The notes beneath the pieces are model-generated. The model searched no databases, was not told where the DNA came from, and worked only from the letters and a program-made list of their open reading frames with translations. This document shows positions 29,246-34,335 of a DNA stretch of 34,335 nt, in pieces. This DNA is from Perkinsus olseni (taxonomy: Eukaryota; Perkinsozoa; Perkinsida). The translations under genes were made by a program, and so were the position numbers. Position 1 is the first letter of the stretch, and every line of letters starts with the position of its first letter. The stretch lies in NCBI GenBank assembly GCA_013115125.1, contig JABANN010000376.1, forward strand, positions 1 through 34,335. Reading direction: 5' to 3'.

Positions 29246-31255
29246 CTACCGTGAATTGTCAGCCTCCTCCGAGCGGTAGTAAATCATGTCCGAAAACTCC
29301 CGGATGCAGTCCAGCTCATTGAATTGAATCAGATAGGCATTAGACTCCGACTTCACCAGAACGCTACTCTCGATGGCCTGAGAAGGAGGCAGAGCTCAAA
29401 GGTGGGGCTCATAGTAGAGGGTTCAATTCCCAGCAAAGGCGTCCCATCTGTAAACGTGGAACTGGGCACTGGAAGCTGAGGTCCTCATCCTCCTCTTCCC
29501 CGATCACCTTGTTCACGTGAGGGATTGTCTTAGCCAAAGCGACCGTCTTGGTATCGTCGTCCAGCGACAGTCCCTCACAAAGATGCTTGGACAGCTTCTC
29601 ACAGGCACGACCTGAGACACGCACCCGACGGGTGAGCTACTACACTTCCTCCCTTCCGTCGTGTAATAGTACGCATGCTTTCCCTCAGTAAGGCATCAAA
29701 GTGCGGTGAATCCACCAAGTCCATCGTCTCCGCGGCCAAGTTGTGCTCAGATGCCCCCTCCTCTAGAGGCGGGACGACCATCGCCGACCTCGGGGTCTCG
29801 CTTCCAGTCACGAAGCTGAGTACAGCAACCATGACCCCGCCTCCCCCCATCAACCTCCCAGTAGTACAGGCCTTGCAGTGCCGTCTCCACTACGGTCTGT
29901 ATAGTCGACTCAATGCCCGACGCCGTCTCTCTGCTGGTCGGTGACGGCAGCCGTTGCCCACAGGACTCCCTAGAAGCGTTGTCGACCAGACATAGGACCT
30001 GGTGGAATCGTCCGGACCGGAGTAGGGCTGTCGACGATGGCTCCCTACCAGTGGGGACGTCAGGTGGTCGCTGACGTCTTTAAGGTAAGCCGCAAGCTCA
30101 GCGTTCAGCTCCGAGGAGGTCCGTTCGGTGCCTGCATCGGAGCTCGGGATATTCACCCCTCGCGGTCGATTCAAGTACTCGATTCTTCCGCACTACTCCC
30201 CTCGGATTGCCCCTTCCTTTTTCGCCACTCGCCGCATCGGTACTGCCTGGCCGTCCCAGCCGACAGGACCACCCTCTGCGTGAGAAGTAGCATGTGGAGC
30301 ACTATCAATGCTGTAACCATCCGGCTGAAACCTGAAGCCATGAGGAGCCGTGGGTTGGGGCTCCGTCGCGAACGATGACATCTCCGCGTACCAGATCAGA
30401 CTAACCCCGAGGACTGAGCCCAGGCTGGACAGAACGCCCCCCCCCCAACCCCGAATACTACAGAGCTTCTGGAGCTCGGCGAATAGCCTTTGCTTCTCCC
30501 TAGCCATCTCCGGCCCCTTCAGTGCTTTCAATTTGCGCGGTATACTGGTATCGATGTCATCTTCATACGCCTGTCGCAGCCACACACTCAGCCGATCAAT
30601 GCTGTCTCCAGCCAGTATAAGGTTATCTGCCATGGACAACCAGCAAGGGCTCATCTCGACAACGCGACTGAATAGACACTGCCGCTGGCTCGAACGTCGA
30701 GCTTTCAAGCAGATGCCTTGGTTTGGGTGCACGAGCGCCTACGAATACTACTTGCCATAGCCATAACCCTTGCATGGTGCTCCTTCTGACGCTTGCTGAC
30801 CTTGGGCTCTCCTCCCTTCCCTTCCTCACCCTCCTCCATGATACGGTTGGCCTCCGACACTATACTCTGCAGCTCCCGGAACTGACAATGTCACAAAACA
30901 TCCAAACTAACCTCACTGTCGCTGTCGCATCGACTCCGGTAGAGCTGGCCCTAATTCAGACTATACTTAACCTGCCCTTCCCGTGTATCACCTGCTGATA
31001 ATAAGGCCTGAGCCAGTAGACTGCCACCGCCCCGGCTGCCACACCACCAATGATCCATCGCTTGTTCCGTCTGGACCAATCCCAAGCCCTTCTGGGCATC
31101 CCCCGAACGCTCTCCCAATAACCAGTGAGCTGACTGCTGTAGGCACCTAGCCCGTACCGAGGAGGCGTAGCTGCCGGAGAGTGCTCGGACTGCGATACCG
31201 CGGAAGGATGGGAAGCCATGCACTTCAACTCCCAGCTACTCAAGAGTGTGCTCAT
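29246..31255 (-). CDS. PEX3: Peroxin-3, peroxisome membrane biogenesis factor
   Basis: PEX3 anchors in the peroxisome or ER membrane and docks PEX19 with its membrane-protein cargo. The first exon (31255-30992) encodes an N-terminal segment, then RRNKRWIIGGVAAGAVAVYW, a basic-flanked membrane anchor like that of other PEX3 proteins. A 110-nt intron follows (30991-30882). Later coding blocks lie at about 30881-30780, 30670-30190, 30150-30010, 29970-29840, 29820-29640 and 29611-29460. The last exon is 29377-29246. Family hallmarks are AAETMDLVDSPHFDALL, VALAKTIPHVNKV (cf. LPLAKIIPIVNG in animal PEX3) and the final CIREFSDMIYY helix. Several middle junctions are uncertain by hand; the 34-nt intron before 29611 is well framed. 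The N terminus before the anchor is longer than in animals. Residue-level identity is low. Confidence 0.8.
29395..29450 (+). repeat. tRNA-like B-box fragment in the last PEX3 intron
   Basis: The motif gggttcaattccc (about 29429-29441) matches a pol III B-box and could form a 3-bp T stem. No well-spaced A-box or full cloverleaf is seen. It may be a 5'-truncated tRNA-derived element or chance. Confidence 0.3.
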
Positions 31256-31550
31256 GTGTGTAGGCCCGAGCGCTCGAACCCCACAGCTGACCATCAAGCT
31301 TCGGCGAAGCCTTACTCCGGTCAGCAGCATCGAGATTGCCTCAGCATTCCACCTTTCGGTACTCCTGTGCGCCACCCGGTACAGAACCCAACGACCCAAT
31401 ACGGAAATGAAAAATTCTCTAGAGGATGATATCGAATGAGAAAGAAATCTCTTGGACGACAGCAATCAACTAAGGTCGTACATCACACACTCTACTCAAC
31501 CGAAGGTCTTGCCGTTCATTGCATACTCGCTTGGGTCTAGGTTCTGGAAT

Positions 31551-31983
31551 CTAACCACGGCCTGAGACAATAGACACAAGATAGAGATCTCCAAGGATGA
31601 TGAACCCGTTTCTCACGTGTTCAGCCTGAACCCCATACTCCTTCTGAAGGGCTCCATAAACCGCTTCGACGACTGGCCCTTTCAAGCCTCCACCGATAGA
31701 GTAGATCTCCACTGAGACGCCACTAGCCACTTCGCCGCCTACGACGAAGCCCGTAGCGGGCACGATTTGAACCTGCTCACACTCCCCATGTAGCATTGAT
31801 CCTTTCCTCTCCCCGAAGCAGTGCCTTGCAAAACTAGGTCGCAACGCAGGCCTCGCATCTTACAGTCAGGTATTTCTTAGGTTTCCCCAGCGCCTCCGCT
31901 ACGGTGTCGGTCATCACACTAGCAGCCTTGTTCGGGTCAGCCAAAATCGACTGGACGTTGGTAGTGAGGGCTACGAAAGGCAT
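31551..31983 (-). CDS. Macrophage migration inhibitory factor (MIF)-like tautomerase
   Basis: Exons 31983-31864 and 31772-31551 join across a 91-nt phase-0 intron (gtaaga...gagcag), giving 113 residues, the usual MIF length. The start is fixed by the catalytic proline: the protein begins MPFVALTTN, and MIF tautomerases use Pro2. Further family marks are VAEALGKPKKYLT, joining to VQIVPATGFVVGG at the same spacing as YVMVSVxPxxxMxFGG, and then SIGGGLKGP. The C-terminal third (EYGVQAEHVRNGFIILGDL) is recognisable but departs from the NWGWNG ending. MIF proteins are trimeric, and parasite versions can act on host immune cells. No signal peptide is present. Confidence 0.85.
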
Positions 31984-32456
31984 GGTCACAACAGAAGAAA
32001 CAGGGCACTGCCTAGCACAGACAATCTTGGACATCTACGACCAGCATGCTAGCTCACGACGCTCCGGAGACGCGCAATTTGACAGTATCTTGTGATTTCT
32101 CCAGCATCACTCCGTGAATGGTTCACATAGTGCACGGTCTTCTATGGGCCGGATAGGATGCCGATATCTCATTTGCAACTGCCTAGCTTACTGCTTTCAA
32201 GACACTTGAACTACCCTCGCCATAAGCTCATTCCTCCGTGCACTATGCACAGTAGCCGCCCAACACTACGGTATGATGGAAAGGGCATAGAGATCCGAAA
32301 TTCACTCCCATTCACACATAATGAGGATTATACTGGTAGACTGTCTGCAAAACCGATAACAGGCCTCGTCAAGCGGCACGACGTCATCAAAGGTTTCCCC
32401 TCCGTCCCACATAAATGAACTCAAGTCATTAACTCCAAAATAAATGATACAACTCT
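31984..32456. other. Intergenic gap between MIF-like and seipin genes
   Basis: The 473-bp gap shows no convincing coding region, repeat or strong hairpin. It should contain the seipin 3' end and the MIF 5' region. Confidence 0.5.
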
Positions 32457-33629
32457 TCAGTCTTCGGGGCTACCCAGATGGAGAGGCCTTCGTCGTAACG
32501 TCTCAAAGCCTGGCCTATCTGAGCTGCCACTTCGAACACTCGACGTACTAGCGGCACCAGACTCGCTCGATGCAGCACGACTGCTCTCGGTATTCCTTTG
32601 ACGAGGCCGACGACGACTACGTCTATGCCGCTTCCTCCTAGAAGGCCGACTGAACAGTGCTCGCCATACCATTGAGAATCCAGCGAAGACTAGGAATACG
32701 ATGAGAACGAGTAACACAAAGACAACACACATGATGATCGGATGGGACGACAGGAGGTAGCGGATACCCGAGAGCTGGGAGTGGAATCTCAAGTCAGCTC
32801 GGTAAACCTGCAGTGGAGGGCTCATGCAGACCGTGGCCGACAACAGCGGGAAGTTTGAACTCTCGTAGACCTCCACGTTGAGCTCTTCGAATAAAGGCAT
32901 CGTTACAGTGAACTCATCGACGGTCCATCCGAGAAGGGCTGGTACAATCATCAGCCACTCTCTCATCGTGCCGAGCAATGAAGAACGATACGGTAAGAGG
33001 AGAGGCCGACGTGAGCGTGCCGTGGGCTCATCTCGGCCCTTCATACCATACAAGGTGATGTCCACCATGACAGGTCCCTTGTCGACGTTGTAGTGATTGG
33101 AAGGTAGATCCAAGGCCAGTGTAACGTCATAATCGACCGAGGGAGCTGGGAGATCCAGAACCGGTGCAGCGAGGGCCGGTCGACTAGCTGCCGTGTCAAA
33201 CCATTGGCGGTTAGAGAAGGACACCGCCGCGCACGCAGGTGTGGTGCTGTAGTCAAAGTAAACAGGGAAAGAGTGCAATTGCTTTGGTATGACCAGCCAG
33301 TGCACCACCCAGTAGAGGATCAAGGCGGACACCGTCACTGAGACCACGCTCAGTCCGACCAGAATCAATTTGGCCCATAGGAGTACTAGTCGCCACGCGA
33401 AAGGCGATATGTGGCGGGATACGAAAACCAGCCCGGGTTGAATGGCATGCCAAGTTCCGTAGGAAGCTCTGGCCAATGCCGAACCCTGAGCCTCGCTATC
33501 GAGACTGGAGTTCGACGAGTTAGTTGGCGACGACGCATTGGAAGCCAGATCTCCGCTGCCTGATGAGGGGTCAGTGTGGCCCTCGATGGGCAATTGAGGG
33601 ACTCCAGAGGATCGAGTCCGCTCGGACAT
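32457..33629 (-). CDS. Seipin, ER lipid-droplet biogenesis protein
   Basis: This single-exon protein has 390 residues. Seipins form rings in the ER membrane where lipid droplets bud. The order is a Ser-rich cytosolic N terminus (1-75), a membrane segment (about 79-113), a lumenal seipin domain (about 114-296) and a second membrane segment (about 297-323). A basic tail (RRKRHRRSRRRPRQR) and Ser-rich end follow. Domain hallmarks are FPVYFDYSTTPACAAV (121-136), LALDLPSNHYNVDKGPV (171-187), RRPLLLPYRSSL (207-218) and LQVYRADLRFHSQLSGIRYL (273-292). The start is the first ATG of the open frame. It opens the run of seven minus-strand genes. Confidence 0.88.
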   Translation of the reverse strand: MSERTRSSGVPQLPIEGHTDPSSGSGDLASNASSPTNSSNSSLDSEAQGSALARASYGTWHAIQPGLVFVSRHISPFAWRLVLLWAKLILVGLSVVSVTVSALILYWVVHWLVIPKQLHSFPVYFDYSTTPACAAVSFSNRQWFDTAASRPALAAPVLDLPAPSVDYDVTLALDLPSNHYNVDKGPVMVDITLYGMKGRDEPTARSRRPLLLPYRSSLLGTMREWLMIVPALLGWTVDEFTVTMPLFEELNVEVYESSNFPLLSATVCMSPPLQVYRADLRFHSQLSGIRYLLSSHPIIMCVVFVLLVLIVFLVFAGFSMVWRALFSRPSRRKRHRRSRRRPRQRNTESSRAASSESGAASTSSVRSGSSDRPGFETLRRRPLHLGSPED

Positions 33630-33733
33630 TTGCAGAACGCCGCTTGGGGATCTAATCTTGCTTCCTTAGCAATCTTGCATCTCCTCAGCGCATTTACCCG
33701 TGACGCCGGATGAGTCGTGACGACGGTTACCAT

Positions 33734-33778
33734 ACATCTGTACGTATTTTCATCCGTACGTATTGACATCTGTACGTA
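33734..33778. repeat. 16-bp repeats (2.8 copies) upstream of seipin
   Basis: Units start at 33734, 33750 and 33766 and share cat(c)tgtacgtatt-type sequence with the palindromic core gtacgta. They lie 105-150 bp upstream of the seipin start codon, so they could be promoter or 5' UTR elements, or a small satellite. Confidence 0.7.
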
Positions 33779-33818
33779 CAAATCGTCGCGCGCCATAAAA
33801 ATAGTACCATTTCGGGAC

Positions 33819-33837
33819 AACCTCGCGTAGCGAGGTT
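33819..33837. repeat. Perfect 8-bp hairpin
   Basis: The arms aacctcgc and gcgaggtt enclose a 3-nt loop. It lies just before the tRNA-like sequence that follows. Confidence 0.7.
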
Positions 33838-33854
33838 GAGAAGTTTTCGAGTTA

Positions 33855-33925
33855 AAATAGTTGAGTGGTTAATGTAGCTGTTTGAGAACCGGACACCCGC
33901 AGGATCAAATCCTGCCGGGGACATA
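33855..33925 (+). repeat. tRNA-like sequence with intact T arm
   Basis: The T arm gcagg-atcaaat-cctgc (33899-33915) pairs perfectly, with a 7-nt loop, and is followed by cggggac, a normal-looking 3' acceptor strand. Upstream, tagttgagtggttaa resembles the A-box of Leu/Ser tRNAs. The 5' acceptor strand that should pair with cggggac is missing. So it is a pseudo-tRNA or the head of a tRNA-derived SINE, not a working gene. Confidence 0.5.
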
Positions 33926-33936
33926 TAGTACTTCTA

Positions 33937-34260
33937 TGTTGTAACGACATAGGTGTTTACTGGATGTTTGTGAGCGCCGTTCGGTGCTTCGGTGCTTCGT
34001 TTCAACCTCAGACGTTTCTCTCGGTTTGACAACCCAACATGAAGACTGATAAAGAACAAGTGCATGAAACATTGAACATGTTCTTCGCAGGATACTCTAG
34101 CCGACTATTTCGTCATCAGATCCTCTGCCAGTCTTCTTTCCACCATAGCGGTCCCTGAAACAGGTTATTCAAGCAGCGAATTGGCAATCTGCGATTCGGG
34201 ACCCGAATTTCGGGCAACCAAGGGCCGCTTCAGGCCCTGAGGGAATTGTCGTTACAACAA
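33937..34260. mobile_element. Possible 324-bp non-autonomous element with 13-bp inverted ends
   Basis: The sequences tgttgtaacgaca (33937-33949) and tgtcgttacaaca (34248-34260) are exact reverse complements. Between them are an 8-mer repeat (cggtgctt twice) and hairpins at 34195-34209 (attcggg/cccgaat) and 34222-34239 (agggcc/ggccct). No open frame is present and no target duplication is obvious. A MITE-like DNA element is possible; a single copy cannot settle it. Confidence 0.35.
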
Positions 34261-34335
34261 ACACGAAGTTAGGGATAGCGGCTGATTACTACAGTGCCAA
34301 GAAACGTTTTGGAAAATGAGTATATTACAAGAAGT

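Noticed and set aside
1-34335. Spliced-leader RNA gene, rRNA, CRISPR array, retroelement or transposase gene
   Set aside because: I looked for the dinoflagellate leader core (ccgtagccat...ggctcaag), rRNA-like sequence, regularly spaced repeats and reverse transcriptase or transposase motifs, and saw none.

Overview
The window is nuclear DNA of a protist, most likely an alveolate close to Perkinsus. This rests on the gene content: a fused pyruvate:NADP+ oxidoreductase, peroxin-3, seipin, a Grp170-type chaperone and a CLC channel with CBS domains. It also rests on GT-AG introns of mostly 34-110 nt, genes packed about 3 kb apart, and a run of seven genes all on one strand. Species identity is inferred. 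Exon joins given below were worked out by hand from splice signals, frame and family alignment, not from transcripts.

Layout. 1-2215 is non-coding and holds a 423-bp tandem duplication with a tRNA-like core. 2340-4580 is relic DNA: an unrecognised decayed gene, followed by a degenerate copy of the region now at about 12410-13590. 4643-10266 (minus) is a two-exon pyruvate:NADP+ oxidoreductase of 1852 residues with a predicted N-terminal membrane anchor. Divergent from it, 11294-13327 (plus) is a single-exon glutamine-dependent asparagine synthetase-like protein with a long unrecognised tail. It meets a four-exon inositol polyphosphate 5-phosphatase (13527-15287, minus) tail to tail. 15288-16488 is hairpin-rich non-coding DNA, and 16489-18477 (plus) is a secreted or surface-anchored type-B carboxylesterase. 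18478-19823 has a 45-bp near-perfect palindrome and a coding-like fragment.

From 19824 to 33629 seven genes lie on the minus strand. In transcription order they are seipin (lipid droplets), a MIF-like tautomerase, PEX3 (peroxisome membrane biogenesis), a disordered protein ending in a CaaX box, a HYOU1/Grp170-like ER chaperone (10 exons), an 89-residue unknown protein, and an 11-exon CLC chloride channel. The gap between the CaaX gene and the chaperone is only 71 bp and contains a splice-acceptor-like site. That fits the spliced-leader trans-splicing known in dinoflagellates and perkinsids. The last 700 bp hold short repeats, a tRNA-like sequence and a possible small inverted-repeat element.

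Seipin and PEX3 act in ER-derived lipid droplet and peroxisome formation, and the Grp170-like protein would assist folding in the ER. No rRNA gene, CRISPR array, intact tRNA or recognisable autonomous transposon was seen.
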